A stretch of 49,126 nucleotides of DNA from Burkholderiales bacterium (GTDB lineage: Bacteria; Pseudomonadota; Gammaproteobacteria; Burkholderiales; SG8-39), in the NCBI GenBank assembly GCA_014860445.1, contig JACZJT010000015.1, positions 1-49,126 of the forward strand, in the 5' to 3' direction. The notes beneath the pieces are model-generated. The model did not search any database, was not told the origin of the DNA, and saw nothing but the letters and a program-made list of their open reading frames with translations. Shown in pieces: positions 26,941 through 36,246 of the stretch (its first letter is position 1; every line of letters starts with the position of its first letter). A program made the position numbers and the translations under genes.

Positions 26941-27755
26941 AGAAACTGCTCAGATCAAGTGTGAACGCGATTCCGTCGGGGATGCGGAATTGGATCAAGT
27001 ATATTCCGGGCCTGGCCGAAACCCAGCGTTGGCTGGTAAGAAACATTTTATCCGACGAGGCATTTATACATACGATCAACAGTGGACCAGCCGCTGGATT
27101 ACGATTCGAGGTGAGCCTTCCGCTGGACAAAGCCATTTGGATGGGAACCTACGAATCTGAATTTACGGAGGCCATTTGCAAAAGCGTCGGCCGAGGCGAC
27201 GTCTGTTACGACATTGGGGGCTATCGGGGTTATATGTCAGGCGCAATGGCACTGGCCGGAGCATCCAGCGTCATTGTGTTTGAGCCGTTGCCCGCTAATC
27301 AGGAGGCGTTAAAACGTCTCTGCCGACTTAATCCGGGCCTTAGTATCGAACTCAAGCCTATCGCGATTGGAAATCTCGATAACACATTTCGCCTCCGCGT
27401 GATGCCCGATGCCAGCATGGGCAAGCTGATTTCGAGCACATTTCAAGTTGGCGCAACAGCAACAGGCGAAATCGAAGTGCCCGTTCGCAGACTTGACTCG
27501 CTTGTGCAAAGACAGGAGATTCCGCCGCCTCAGGTCGTCAAGATCGATGTGGAAGGCGCCGAATTAGATGTCTTATGCGGAGCGAACGGCATTCTAAGCG
27601 ACCATCGTCCACACATCTTCCTGGAGGCCCACTCTGCCGCACTTGATCAAGCGTGCTCGCAATTGCTAATCAGCCATGGTTATGAAATTCGAAGTCTAGA
27701 ATCATATCCGTGCGGAGAAGAGCAAGCGCGCCACTTGATTGCCTCTCCACCATGA
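26937..27755 (+). CDS. FkbM-family methyltransferase 4
   Basis: This is a 272-residue SAM-dependent methyltransferase with a GTG start. The SAM motif is CYDIGGYRGYMSGAMA with Asp92, where the usual GANxG is GYRG. Next come FEPLPANQEALKRL and the signature VVKIDVEGAELDVLCGANG near 201. The C-terminus has FLEAHSAALDQACSQLLISH. The four FkbM proteins in this cluster are clearly related but not close copies, so they were probably acquired separately rather than by recent duplication. Confidence 0.88.
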   Translation: MKKLLRSSVNAIPSGMRNWIKYIPGLAETQRWLVRNILSDEAFIHTINSGPAAGLRFEVSLPLDKAIWMGTYESEFTEAICKSVGRGDVCYDIGGYRGYMSGAMALAGASSVIVFEPLPANQEALKRLCRLNPGLSIELKPIAIGNLDNTFRLRVMPDASMGKLISSTFQVGATATGEIEVPVRRLDSLVQRQEIPPPQVVKIDVEGAELDVLCGANGILSDHRPHIFLEAHSAALDQACSQLLISHGYEIRSLESYPCGEEQARHLIASPP

Positions 27756-29032
27756 GGGTGTCGGAAAAAGAGCAGGGCATGTCGTCGATCAGCAAAATTG
27801 CGATTTTGACAGGTGCGTCGCTCGCATGGAATCCGCGAGCGATTAAAGAGGCAACGACACTGGCCCATGCGGGTTTTGATGTGATCGTCTACGGTTCTGG
27901 AACGGACCGTAATCGGTTAGAGGTCGATCAAGCGCTCGCACGTCGTAACGGATTTGCCTTTGAGTCGGTAGAATCATCGCTGAAGATCAATCTTGTACAT
28001 GAACTCTGCTCAATGTGGCGGCGGATTTGCGCTCGCGTTGGCCGGGAAACATTCAAATTCCTGCGTATTGAGAGTCACTGGCAATTCGGTCCGGCCATTG
28101 CGAGGCTCTGCCGTCAAGCAAATGCTGCGAATGCCGATTATTACATTGCGCACCTCGAACAGGGAGCATGGGTTGGCGCGAAGCTGATGCGACAAGGCAG
28201 GCGCGTAGGGATTGATATGGAGGATTGGTATTCTGAAGACCTCCCGCCGCAAGCCAGGAAAAGCCGGCCAATTGTGTCGCTACGCGCTTTGGAGCGACAG
28301 TTGTTGCAACAGGGCGCGCACTCTACTTGTCCTTCAGACGCGATGAGCGTAGCGCTGGCACGCGAGTACGCCTGCAACCCGCCGGCGGTGATCTACAATG
28401 TGTTCCCTTGGTCCGATCGCACTCTCATCGATGGTTTGTCGAAGGACAAAAGCGACAGCCGAATCCTATCGATTCATTGGTATTCCCAGACAATCGGTCC
28501 GGGTCGAGGATTGGAAGATCTACTCGCGGCATTGCCGCGCCTGGAGCATAGGGCCGAGATCCACCTTCGCGGGAATCCTGTCTCAGGTTTCGCTGAATGG
28601 TTTGCAGATCACGTTCCGGAAACGTGGCGCTCGTACGTCTTCGTGCATGACCTCGTCCCGAACGAAGAACTACTATCGCGTATAGCCGAGCACGACATAG
28701 GCTTCGCCGGCGAAATGAAATACTGCAAGAGTCGGGATCTGACAATTACCAACAAGATATTGCATTACCTGCTCGCGGGGCTCGCTGTAGTCGCCAGCGA
28801 TACTGCCGGGCAGCAGGAAGTCGCGGTGAAAGCTCGAGGTGCAGTATTTCTATATCCGTCCGGTGACCCAATGGCCCTATCGCACAGGCTCAACGCGCTT
28901 CTCGAATCGAAGGAACGGTTACAACTCGCGAAGACCGCTGCATTGCAAGCCGCAGAACAAACGTTTTGTTGGGAACGACAAGAAAGCGCATTGCTCGGGA
29001 CCGTTCGACGCGCACTAGGATCGATTTCGTGA
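27752..29032 (+). CDS. Family 4-like glycosyltransferase
   Basis: This is a 426-residue GT-B protein. The N-terminal half contains KIAILTGASLAWNPRAIKEA, like GT4 enzymes that open with a short strand and a substrate loop, and HLEQGAWVGAKLM. The C-terminal half has SIHWYSQTIGPGRGLEDLL, HLRGNPVSGFAEWF and ILHYLLAGLAVVASDTAGQQ, the donor-binding region. The ATG overlaps the previous stop (ATGA); a second ATG at 27779 is possible. The donor sugar is unknown. Confidence 0.82.
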   Translation: MRVSEKEQGMSSISKIAILTGASLAWNPRAIKEATTLAHAGFDVIVYGSGTDRNRLEVDQALARRNGFAFESVESSLKINLVHELCSMWRRICARVGRETFKFLRIESHWQFGPAIARLCRQANAANADYYIAHLEQGAWVGAKLMRQGRRVGIDMEDWYSEDLPPQARKSRPIVSLRALERQLLQQGAHSTCPSDAMSVALAREYACNPPAVIYNVFPWSDRTLIDGLSKDKSDSRILSIHWYSQTIGPGRGLEDLLAALPRLEHRAEIHLRGNPVSGFAEWFADHVPETWRSYVFVHDLVPNEELLSRIAEHDIGFAGEMKYCKSRDLTITNKILHYLLAGLAVVASDTAGQQEVAVKARGAVFLYPSGDPMALSHRLNALLESKERLQLAKTAALQAAEQTFCWERQESALLGTVRRALGSIS

Positions 29033-30150
29033 TTTTAGAGACTATCCCGAAAGACGTCGAGGACGCCACCCTGGCCGGGCACACTGAATTTGCAGACGAA
29101 AGCAAGTTGCACAGGATCTCCACAAGAAACGAACATGTTTTCGGTCTAGACGCGCTTCGTTTCTTCGCAGCGCTTTGGGTGGTCTTTAGCCACTTGGGCC
29201 CGGTTCCGGTTTTCGCCGAAGTGGATCGGTCGCATCCGATAGGTTTTGTGCTCCACGGCGCCTGGGGCGTCCTCCACTCTGGTCCTGCTGCTGTTATTGT
29301 GTTCTTTGTGATATCGGGTTTCTGCATTCACTATCCGTATACTGGCGGTGCAGCGTTTCGATGTATTCCCTATCTGATTCGGCGATATGTCCGTATCGGC
29401 ATTCCAATGGCTGCGGCGATGATTCTTACGGAATTGGCCGATATTGATTCGCTCAAGTTCTTTGATGCAATCCTATGGAGTCTGGTTGCCGAGCTGATGT
29501 ATTACACGTCTTATCCGCTGATACGACTACTTAAGGATAGATTGGGTATGGATGCTATAGTCGCGGGCGCTTTTGTCTTATCGCTTGCTGTCGTCCTTAC
29601 TGATCCCGCCGCCAAAGGTTACGGCGTTTACGGCTGGAGACTCAATTGGCTTCTCGGCCTACCCTGTTGGCTTTTGGGTGTAAGCCTCGCGGAGACTTGG
29701 CAACGTCGTACAGTTGCTGCATTGTCCGGCGAGACGAAAGACAGCGTATGGAAGTGGCGGACCCTTGTCTGGGCGTCCAGTTCAATGTGTCTGGCACTCA
29801 ATTTTCATTCCCCGATAGGGTATCCGTGGACCCTCAACCTCTTTGCGATCATCGCGTATGCGTGGATAGTGCGCGAGATTCGTCGAGCCAACGGATCAAA
29901 GCGTCCGTGGCGAGCCCTGGAATGGGCAGGTGGGTGGAGCTATTCGCTTTACCTATGCCACATGTTTGCGACGCGCTTGTACTCACGTCTGGGCGCTTCC
30001 CTGGAGGCAGGACCAATTTTGGATTGGTTCCTTCGGATCGCATTCGTGCTGGGGACAAGCTACGCGTTTTATCTTCTCGTCGAACTCCCGGCGCACTCAC
30101 TTGCCCGTCGGCTTGCGAGAGTGCGGGGTTTAAATCCGTTACGGGCTTAG
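29029..30150 (+). CDS. Acyltransferase family 3 (OafA-like) membrane protein
   Basis: This 373-residue membrane protein has about ten hydrophobic segments. The family start GLDALRFFAALWVVFSHLG is near residue 41, with the conserved Arg and His. FFVISGFCIHYPYTGG, WSLVAELMYYTSYPLIR and GWSYSLYLCHMFATRLYSRL follow. Such proteins transfer acetyl or other acyl groups to surface sugars. The GTG start overlaps the previous stop (GTGA). The next gene, convergent, is an SGNH hydrolase; in other systems this domain is often linked or fused to such acyltransferases. Confidence 0.9.
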   Translation: MILETIPKDVEDATLAGHTEFADESKLHRISTRNEHVFGLDALRFFAALWVVFSHLGPVPVFAEVDRSHPIGFVLHGAWGVLHSGPAAVIVFFVISGFCIHYPYTGGAAFRCIPYLIRRYVRIGIPMAAAMILTELADIDSLKFFDAILWSLVAELMYYTSYPLIRLLKDRLGMDAIVAGAFVLSLAVVLTDPAAKGYGVYGWRLNWLLGLPCWLLGVSLAETWQRRTVAALSGETKDSVWKWRTLVWASSSMCLALNFHSPIGYPWTLNLFAIIAYAWIVREIRRANGSKRPWRALEWAGGWSYSLYLCHMFATRLYSRLGASLEAGPILDWFLRIAFVLGTSYAFYLLVELPAHSLARRLARVRGLNPLRA

Positions 30151-30157
30151 GCACCGC

Positions 30158-30916
30158 TCAGCGCGTCGTTACACCGGCTCGGACGAGGTCTTGCCTGAGT
30201 TGGGCGGACCAGACCTCGTAGCCAAGCGGGCTCAGATGCAATCCGTCGCCTACGTGAAACTGAGGCGGCAGATGGCCTCCCACACCGGCGAGTTTTGAGT
30301 AGCCGTCCGAGTAGATGCACGCAGCCCTATCTTTGCAAAGCGCTGCAATTCGCGAATTGGCCTGCCTGACCACGTCGGGGTCGATAGTGCAGGCGGCGCG
30401 CGGCGAATTCGGATCGACTGGCAGGATCGAACTCCAGACAACCCGGACGCCGGTGGGCAGGGCGGCCGATAGCTTCCTGAGGCGCGATTCGAACTCCTGT
30501 GCACTGGGGCGTTCGCCGCACAGATCGTTTATCCCTACGCCGAGCACCACCGCCGCGACGTGATCGATATTCCGATATCCGCCGATCATAGCCGCGGTAC
30601 GCAGGGACGTGCTGCCTCCGAGCGCCAGGTTCATGGAGCGCGGGATGCCGTGAAGCGGCGGAAGGCCTTCCATTATACTGTCGCCCATGAAAACCACTGG
30701 TGATTTCCGCATCGTCTGGTCGATACGGTCAAGGAGGAATTGCGCGGACCGGAATGCGCGCGCGTCTATGGAGAACTCGTTGCCGAAACGCAGTCCCAGT
30801 CGCGCGCCGGCCCGCTCAAGGAGGTCAGTCTTCAAGATGGTAACGAAAACAAATAGATGCAACCCGACGACATAGGCTGCAGCGAGAGCAATCAAGCATC
30901 GATTCTTGCGGCTCAC
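30158..30916 (-). CDS. Membrane-anchored SGNH/GDSL hydrolase
   Basis: This 252-residue esterase- or acyltransferase-like protein has one N-terminal membrane helix (about 8-28), so the catalytic domain is probably periplasmic. The four blocks are present: FMGDSIMEG with Ser80, NLALGGS with Gly100-101, LGVGINDL with Asn130, and GDGLHLSP with Asp224 and His227. It is the only gene of the island on the minus strand, seven bases from the convergent acyltransferase. It may complete O-acetyl transfer or remove acyl groups. The start is the GTG at 30916, since residues encoded further upstream are arginine-rich and unlike the family. Confidence 0.85.
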   Translation of the reverse strand: MSRKNRCLIALAAAYVVGLHLFVFVTILKTDLLERAGARLGLRFGNEFSIDARAFRSAQFLLDRIDQTMRKSPVVFMGDSIMEGLPPLHGIPRSMNLALGGSTSLRTAAMIGGYRNIDHVAAVVLGVGINDLCGERPSAQEFESRLRKLSAALPTGVRVVWSSILPVDPNSPRAACTIDPDVVRQANSRIAALCKDRAACIYSDGYSKLAGVGGHLPPQFHVGDGLHLSPLGYEVWSAQLRQDLVRAGVTTR

Positions 30917-31030
30917 TAGTATTCTGCACGGACTGCGTGCTTTGCATCGAAGATAACGTAGCTTACTACGACTATTACGGGTTCGGCGGGCTCCATGCCG
31001 TGGAGCCGTCCTCCCAGTCAAACCCATGAT

Positions 31031-31801
31031 ATGAACTGTCCACTCTGCTCCTTCAACAGAACGTTCGTGTTTGCGGGATGGCCGAAATTTGCAGTTCGCG
31101 AGTGCCAGGGCTGCGGATTCCGCTTTGTGGACAGTTCAGCGCCGGGGTATCCACGCGACGCGCAATACGCATTCGACGAACCGCAGATCGGCCCAATCCG
31201 TCCGGACCTGCCTCATATTCAGCGGCGGGTGCGCGACATCCTGCGGTATGCGCAGCCGCCCGGCCGGGCTCTCGATATCGGTTGCGGCAAGGGCGAAGTT
31301 GCGCTGGCGCTGTGCGAAAAAGGGTTCGAATGCGCCGGCATCGACATGAAGGCGACCGTCATTTCCCATCTCCAGACCCATTTTTCGCAGATAGACTGGC
31401 GCTGCACCACGATGGCCGATCTTGCGGAAACGCCCAATTGCTACGACGTGCTTACGCTGTACCATGTGCTCGAGCATCTTTCCGATCCAAGGTCGGCACT
31501 CGCGGGCGTTAGGACCCTTGCCAGCCCGGGGGCGCTGGTCGTGATCGAGGTTCCCAATGTTGGCGGATGGGAAGCGCGTCTCAAGGGCCGGCGGTGGCAC
31601 TATTACAAGCTCGACCATGTGAATTATTTCCGTGAATCCGATTTGCGCAGGCTTGCCGCGGATTTGGGCATGATCGTCCTCGGCGTGCGTGGATATCAGC
31701 ATTTTTCGTATCCGCAGGACGTATTCTGGAAGGATCTCGTCAAGGGTGCGCTTGGTCGTTTCGGTTTTCAGGACGTGATTACTATATTTCTTAAAGTATG
31801 A
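31031..31801 (+). CDS. Class I SAM methyltransferase with N-terminal zinc ribbon
   Basis: This is a 256-residue protein. Cys3, Cys6, Cys25 and Cys28 (CPLC and CQGC) form a zinc-ribbon-like start. The methyltransferase domain has ALDIGCGKGEVALALCEKGF from about 80, LTLYHVLEHLSDPRSALAG and PGALVVIEVPNVGGWEARLK. This arrangement is common among methyltransferases of polysaccharide and nucleotide-sugar loci, but the target is unknown. The ATG at 31031 is chosen because the first Cys pair follows at once. Confidence 0.87.
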   Translation: MNCPLCSFNRTFVFAGWPKFAVRECQGCGFRFVDSSAPGYPRDAQYAFDEPQIGPIRPDLPHIQRRVRDILRYAQPPGRALDIGCGKGEVALALCEKGFECAGIDMKATVISHLQTHFSQIDWRCTTMADLAETPNCYDVLTLYHVLEHLSDPRSALAGVRTLASPGALVVIEVPNVGGWEARLKGRRWHYYKLDHVNYFRESDLRRLAADLGMIVLGVRGYQHFSYPQDVFWKDLVKGALGRFGFQDVITIFLKV

Positions 31802-32547
31802 TGCGCGCTCTCTTCCGCGCGATTCGCGAATTTACGCGTAAACTAATTTATCCGGGGCTGGATCTCCACACCCGAAATCGCGCTTCTTTGCGCCGCTATT
31901 GGAGAACCGGGCCACGCGATGTGTTGGACGCCGGGAGCGGCAATGGCTATTTTTCATGGCTGGCATATGAGTCAGGCGCTCGGGTCGTAGCGATGAATAT
32001 TGATCAAACCCAACTGGATCGCGCAAAAGACTTTTTGCTGCGACTAAAGAAGGCCGATCCCAAGCGCATTCAGTTTGAGCGATGCAATCTTTATGATCTA
32101 GCCAAGGACACCCGTACATTCGACGAAATCATTTGCTTCGAAGTGCTGGAGCACCTGCAACGCGACGGCGATGTAGCGAGGGAATTTTATCGCGTACTGC
32201 GCCCCGGGGGTATCTTGCATCTGTGTTGCCCCAATCGACTGCATCCACGGCACAGTGCCGAGGTGTTGGATTTGAACGAAACCGGAGGGCATGTGAGGGC
32301 TGGATATACGGAGCTGGATTATCGTGAACTACTTGAGCCATTAGGGTTTAGAATCAATCACGTAGTAGGAATCGGGCCGAAGTCCGTATATATTGCGGAT
32401 CGTGTTCTTCGCGCCATCCGAACGTCGGTTGGAGACATTTTTGCATTGCCCTTGCTGCCGTTAGCTCTGCCGTGCATCTGGATTGCGCGCGTAAATCCGA
32501 AAGTTCCGTTTTCTCTTTACGTCAGCGCGGTCAAACCCGTAGATTAG
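31798..32547 (+). CDS. Class I SAM-dependent methyltransferase
   Basis: This is a 249-residue protein starting in ATGA overlap with the previous stop. SAM motif I is VLDAGSGNGYFSWLAYESGA from about 42; the post-motif IICFEVLEHLQRDGDVAREF and YRVLRPGGILHLCCPNRLH follow. The C-terminus (about 205-240) is hydrophobic (IFALPLLPLALPCIWIARV) and may associate with the membrane. Together with the preceding gene it brings the number of methyltransferases in the island to six. Confidence 0.87.
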   Translation: MMRALFRAIREFTRKLIYPGLDLHTRNRASLRRYWRTGPRDVLDAGSGNGYFSWLAYESGARVVAMNIDQTQLDRAKDFLLRLKKADPKRIQFERCNLYDLAKDTRTFDEIICFEVLEHLQRDGDVAREFYRVLRPGGILHLCCPNRLHPRHSAEVLDLNETGGHVRAGYTELDYRELLEPLGFRINHVVGIGPKSVYIADRVLRAIRTSVGDIFALPLLPLALPCIWIARVNPKVPFSLYVSAVKPVD

Positions 32548-32566
32548 GCTCGAGATATTCGCGGCC

Positions 32567-33466
32567 ATGCGGCTTTTTGCCCTTCCATTGATTGGACGAA
32601 ACGGCCTCGGCAACGGACTATTTCCATGGGCTCGCGCGGAGTTGTTTGCACGTGAGTTCAACGCGACGATTCTCGCGCCGCATTGGGCACAATTCCGACT
32701 TGGCCCTTATCTTCGCAGAGAGCCAGAAAAGCGGAATTACGGCGGAGTCTTCCACGCGGAGCATCACGTACGCGGAATATCGCGTCAAATCGTCAGCACG
32801 CTAAGCCGGCGAGTTGCCGAAGACCAAGTGATCTCTGATTTTCGAGAAATCGAATCGCTTTTTCCAACGGTAGTAGAGTTCAGCGGTATCGGTGGCTTGT
32901 TTTCGCCATTGGTGACGGAACATGAGTTCATCCGTCACCGGCTTTGGACCATGACCAAGGCGCCGTTGCGATCGGCAGGAGAACTGTATGGCGGGCGATT
33001 TATCGCGATGCATGTGCGCCGGGGCGATCTCACTCGGCAGGGCTTTACGGCTCAAGAACTGAAGGAAGTCAGGCAGTTCACTCCTTTGGAATGGTTTATC
33101 GACATGGCGCAATCGATTAGGCGCTTTGTGCGACTTCGCTCCGTACCGATCGTTGTATTCACTGATGGTGCTGTTGAGGAAATCCAAGCGTTGCGGCAGA
33201 TTGATGGTGTTTGTGTGAGTCAGCGGCAACGGGCGATAACCGATTTGTGGACCATGGCCCACGCGAGTCTATTGTTCGCGAGCGGCTTCTCAACATTCAG
33301 CATGTGGGCCAGTTTCCTTGGTGGAATGCCGACAATCTACGCACCTGGAAAAATCCAGCAGCGCGTACAGTCCGGGCGACCGCATTCGATGGAACTTGAG
33401 TTGTTTGACGGTCCGAATATTCCCTCTAGTGTGTTAGAGCGCCTCTCGGCAGACTTAGTCGCATAG
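32567..33466 (+). CDS. Alpha-1,2-fucosyltransferase-like protein (GT11-type motif)
   Basis: This is a 299-residue protein. GRNGLGNGLFPWARAELFAR near the start resembles the GLGNQ-like opening of family 11. The hallmark HVRRGD is at 149-154, the motif that binds GDP-fucose in alpha-1,2- and alpha-1,6-fucosyltransferases. The C-terminal MAHASLLFASGFSTFSMWAS and PTIYAPGK match the family's last motifs. No GDP-fucose synthesis genes are in the window. The donor is therefore inferred. Confidence 0.7.
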   Translation: MRLFALPLIGRNGLGNGLFPWARAELFAREFNATILAPHWAQFRLGPYLRREPEKRNYGGVFHAEHHVRGISRQIVSTLSRRVAEDQVISDFREIESLFPTVVEFSGIGGLFSPLVTEHEFIRHRLWTMTKAPLRSAGELYGGRFIAMHVRRGDLTRQGFTAQELKEVRQFTPLEWFIDMAQSIRRFVRLRSVPIVVFTDGAVEEIQALRQIDGVCVSQRQRAITDLWTMAHASLLFASGFSTFSMWASFLGGMPTIYAPGKIQQRVQSGRPHSMELELFDGPNIPSSVLERLSADLVA

Positions 33467-33624
33467 TGTGGATTTGGAGTACCTGTATTTTGATCGTTGG
33501 ACCGGAATCGCCTTCTCGACGCACGATCGTTTATGGAAAATCGCGCCTGCCAGCGTGTGTGTGAGATCTTTGAACCTAGAACGCCATGACGCGCGACGGT
33601 AACTGCGCGGTGAATACGATTTAG

Positions 33625-34938
33625 ATGAAAGCAAAATGCGTACTAATCGTCGTTAGCACATTCAATCCTACGATGGTCGCGGACATGCAACGGGCAAGGA
33701 TGCTCGCATGGGAGTTGCCGTTGCTTGGCTGGAATGTTGAAGTGCTTACAGTTCGCGCGTCCGAGGTCCGACAAGATATTGTTGACAGTGATTCATTGGG
33801 ATTTTTCCCCGTGAATGTGCCTGTTCATTTTGTCGGGTCTCTGGGCAGGCGGTTTTGGGAAGTATTGGGATCGCGTACACATACATGGCGCACACTCTTG
33901 CCTGTGTATCGCATGGGAAAGCATTTGCTCAGGAGCGGGCGCTTTGACCTTGTGTATTTTTCGACGACGACGTTTCCGTATTTTACGCTCGGCCATCTCT
34001 GGCAGAGAAGATTTAATGTGCCCTATATAGTCGATTTCCACGATCCGTGGGTGAAAGAGGAAACCCGCGCTCCTATTGCGGGCAGCTGGAAATCGCGACT
34101 GATGAGGTTGCTGTCCGCTTACATGGAACGCTGGGCCGTCGTCAATGCAGCGGGGCTCGTTTCGGTATCGCCCAGCTACATAACGACGCTTCGTCGAAGG
34201 TACAAGGGGTGGGAGCCTGCTTGGTTTGCGCCGACTCGCCATGCGATTATCCCGTTCGGCGCGATGGAAAGGGATTTAGCGGAAACGACCAAACTGCCGG
34301 GCGTCGGTGTGCGAAAACGTGCAGACGAGGTGATCATTCACTACATTGGTGCCGGTGGCCCGATAATGTTGCGGTCCTTCGGTCTGATCTGCCGCTCCTT
34401 GAGCTTGATGCGATCGCAGCGAAACGCGCTGGTGGAACGAGTACGCATCCGGTTATATGGCACGATTTACAATTGGAAATATGGAGAACCGAAAGTACTT
34501 GAATCTGTGGCGCAGGATGCCGGGATTGGAGATTTGGTGAGTGAGTATCCCGGCCGGGTATCCTACCGACGTTCGCTAGGGCTTCTCCTTGAAAGCGATG
34601 GAGCGCTTATTTTGGGCGTTGATGATCCAGGTTACATGCCTTCCAAGCTATTTGGCTATGCGCTTTCCGGAAAGCCATTGCTCGCGTCGTTACGACGGGA
34701 CGGTCCTGCGTTCACGTTATTGAAAAAAAATCCCGTTGTGAGCCACGTGATCTGGATTGATTCAGATAGTGAAATGCCCTTGGCCGAGGCGGTCAAAGCA
34801 GTCGACTCATTCCTGCGGGAGGCAGAAAGCCGGTACACTTTTGATCGCGCGCGCGTTCTGGCACCATACCTATCCACCGCGATGGCGCATCGCCATGTAA
34901 ATTTATTCAATGCCTGTCTGACGCCATGGAATGATTGA
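33625..34938 (+). CDS. Family 4 glycosyltransferase
   Basis: This is a 437-residue GT-B protein. The N-terminal domain has VLIVVSTFNPTMVADMQRAR, the WNVEVLTVRASE strand and PYIVDFHDPWVKEETRAP. The C-terminal domain has IHYIGAGGPIMLRSF and GALILGVDDPGYMPSKLFGY followed by ALSGKPLLASL. The PSKLFGY segment is typical of WcaI- and WbpH-like enzymes. The 158 bases before it hold no recognisable gene. Confidence 0.85.
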   Translation: MKAKCVLIVVSTFNPTMVADMQRARMLAWELPLLGWNVEVLTVRASEVRQDIVDSDSLGFFPVNVPVHFVGSLGRRFWEVLGSRTHTWRTLLPVYRMGKHLLRSGRFDLVYFSTTTFPYFTLGHLWQRRFNVPYIVDFHDPWVKEETRAPIAGSWKSRLMRLLSAYMERWAVVNAAGLVSVSPSYITTLRRRYKGWEPAWFAPTRHAIIPFGAMERDLAETTKLPGVGVRKRADEVIIHYIGAGGPIMLRSFGLICRSLSLMRSQRNALVERVRIRLYGTIYNWKYGEPKVLESVAQDAGIGDLVSEYPGRVSYRRSLGLLLESDGALILGVDDPGYMPSKLFGYALSGKPLLASLRRDGPAFTLLKKNPVVSHVIWIDSDSEMPLAEAVKAVDSFLREAESRYTFDRARVLAPYLSTAMAHRHVNLFNACLTPWND

Positions 34939-35007
34939 CTTCGGCCTACCGCACGTGAGTGCAAGCCTTGGCTTTGGTTCAAGGCCGCATACTTTAATCG
35001 CTCCGCA

Positions 35008-36216
35008 ATGAGCATTCTGTTCGGCCACCCGACAGGCAATCCAAATTCACACCAGGCGGCGCTCGCGCATTTCGACTCAGGGCGCTTGGAAGCATTTTGC
35101 GTTCCATGGATGCCATCCGCACGCACATTGGGCGTGTTGCAAGGCATCGAACCGCTGCGGACTATGGCGCAGCGGCTTGCGCGGCGGCAATTCGTGCCTC
35201 TCGCGACTGCGCCCAAGATTCAGGGACGGATGGGGGAATTGCGCCGGTTGTTGATCCGTGCCGCCGGCGGGGGCGACGAAAGCCTGTCCTATGAAGCGAA
35301 CGATTGGCTCATGCGTACCATGCGTCGTGAGTGCAAGCGTCGCGCGGTCACTCTCGTTCACGCCTACGAAGATTGCTCCCTATCGCAGTTCGAGGAAGCC
35401 AAACGAATTGGTAAGGCTTGCGTATACGACATGCCGATCGGCTATTATCCTGCGTGGGAAAAAACCCAAGCGGAACTCGTGAGGAAATATGCCGACTGGT
35501 TGCCTGCGGAGGGGCTGCCCTCCAGCCGGCACGTGCGTCCGGAGCAAAAGATAAGAGAAATGGAATTGGCCGATCTGGTACTCGCGCCCAGCCATTTTGT
35601 CGAAAGAACTATTCGCACGTTTTATCCCAACAAAACACTTGCGCGTGCCCCGTACGGGGTGGATTTGGAATTCTGGCGTCCGGCAGCGCAAAAGCCTAAG
35701 GGAGTTCGGCTACGATTCATTTTTGCGGGCCAGCTTTCGTTGCGCAAGGGAATTCCGCTGCTCCTTGAGGCTTGGACAAAGGCTGCGCTGCAGGATGCGG
35801 ATCTCCAACTCGTCGGGGGTGGAAATTTGGCGCAGGCCAAATTGGCCGCGTTGCCGCGTGGAGTAACTTGGGCGCCGCCATGCTCTAGCGAAGCGCTTCG
35901 AGCCAGATTCTTATCAGCCGATGTTTTCGTTTTTCCATCCTTTTTTGAAGGATTCGCATTGTCACTACTTGAGGGAATGGCGTGCGGCTTGCCCGTGATT
36001 GCCTCGGAAGTCACCGACCCCGATGTCTTGCCTGCTGCCTGTGGGCGACTAACGCCAATTGGAGATCTGGATGCATTAGTGGAAGCCCTAAGATGGTTCA
36101 ATACTCATCGTGACGAGATGGCAGTGATGCGGCTTGCTGTCAGAGCGCAGGCAGAGAGATTTACCTGGGAGAATTACCGGCGCTGCGTAACCGAAGCTGT
36201 CACACCTTTTGTCTAA
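35008..36216 (+). CDS. Family 4 glycosyltransferase
   Basis: This is a 402-residue GT-B retaining glycosyltransferase. The donor-binding half has FIFAGQLSLRKGIPLLLEAW, LQLVGGGNLAQAKLAALPRG, and the E-x7-E motif in FFEGFALSLLEGMACGLPVI. The N-terminal half includes VTLVHAYEDCSLSQFEEAKR and CVYDMPIGYYPAWEKTQ. It lies 69 bases after the previous gene. The donor is unknown. Confidence 0.9.
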   Translation: MSILFGHPTGNPNSHQAALAHFDSGRLEAFCVPWMPSARTLGVLQGIEPLRTMAQRLARRQFVPLATAPKIQGRMGELRRLLIRAAGGGDESLSYEANDWLMRTMRRECKRRAVTLVHAYEDCSLSQFEEAKRIGKACVYDMPIGYYPAWEKTQAELVRKYADWLPAEGLPSSRHVRPEQKIREMELADLVLAPSHFVERTIRTFYPNKTLARAPYGVDLEFWRPAAQKPKGVRLRFIFAGQLSLRKGIPLLLEAWTKAALQDADLQLVGGGNLAQAKLAALPRGVTWAPPCSSEALRARFLSADVFVFPSFFEGFALSLLEGMACGLPVIASEVTDPDVLPAACGRLTPIGDLDALVEALRWFNTHRDEMAVMRLAVRAQAERFTWENYRRCVTEAVTPFV

Positions 36217-36246
36217 ACTGGAACTACCGGAACGCATGTGATTCCG

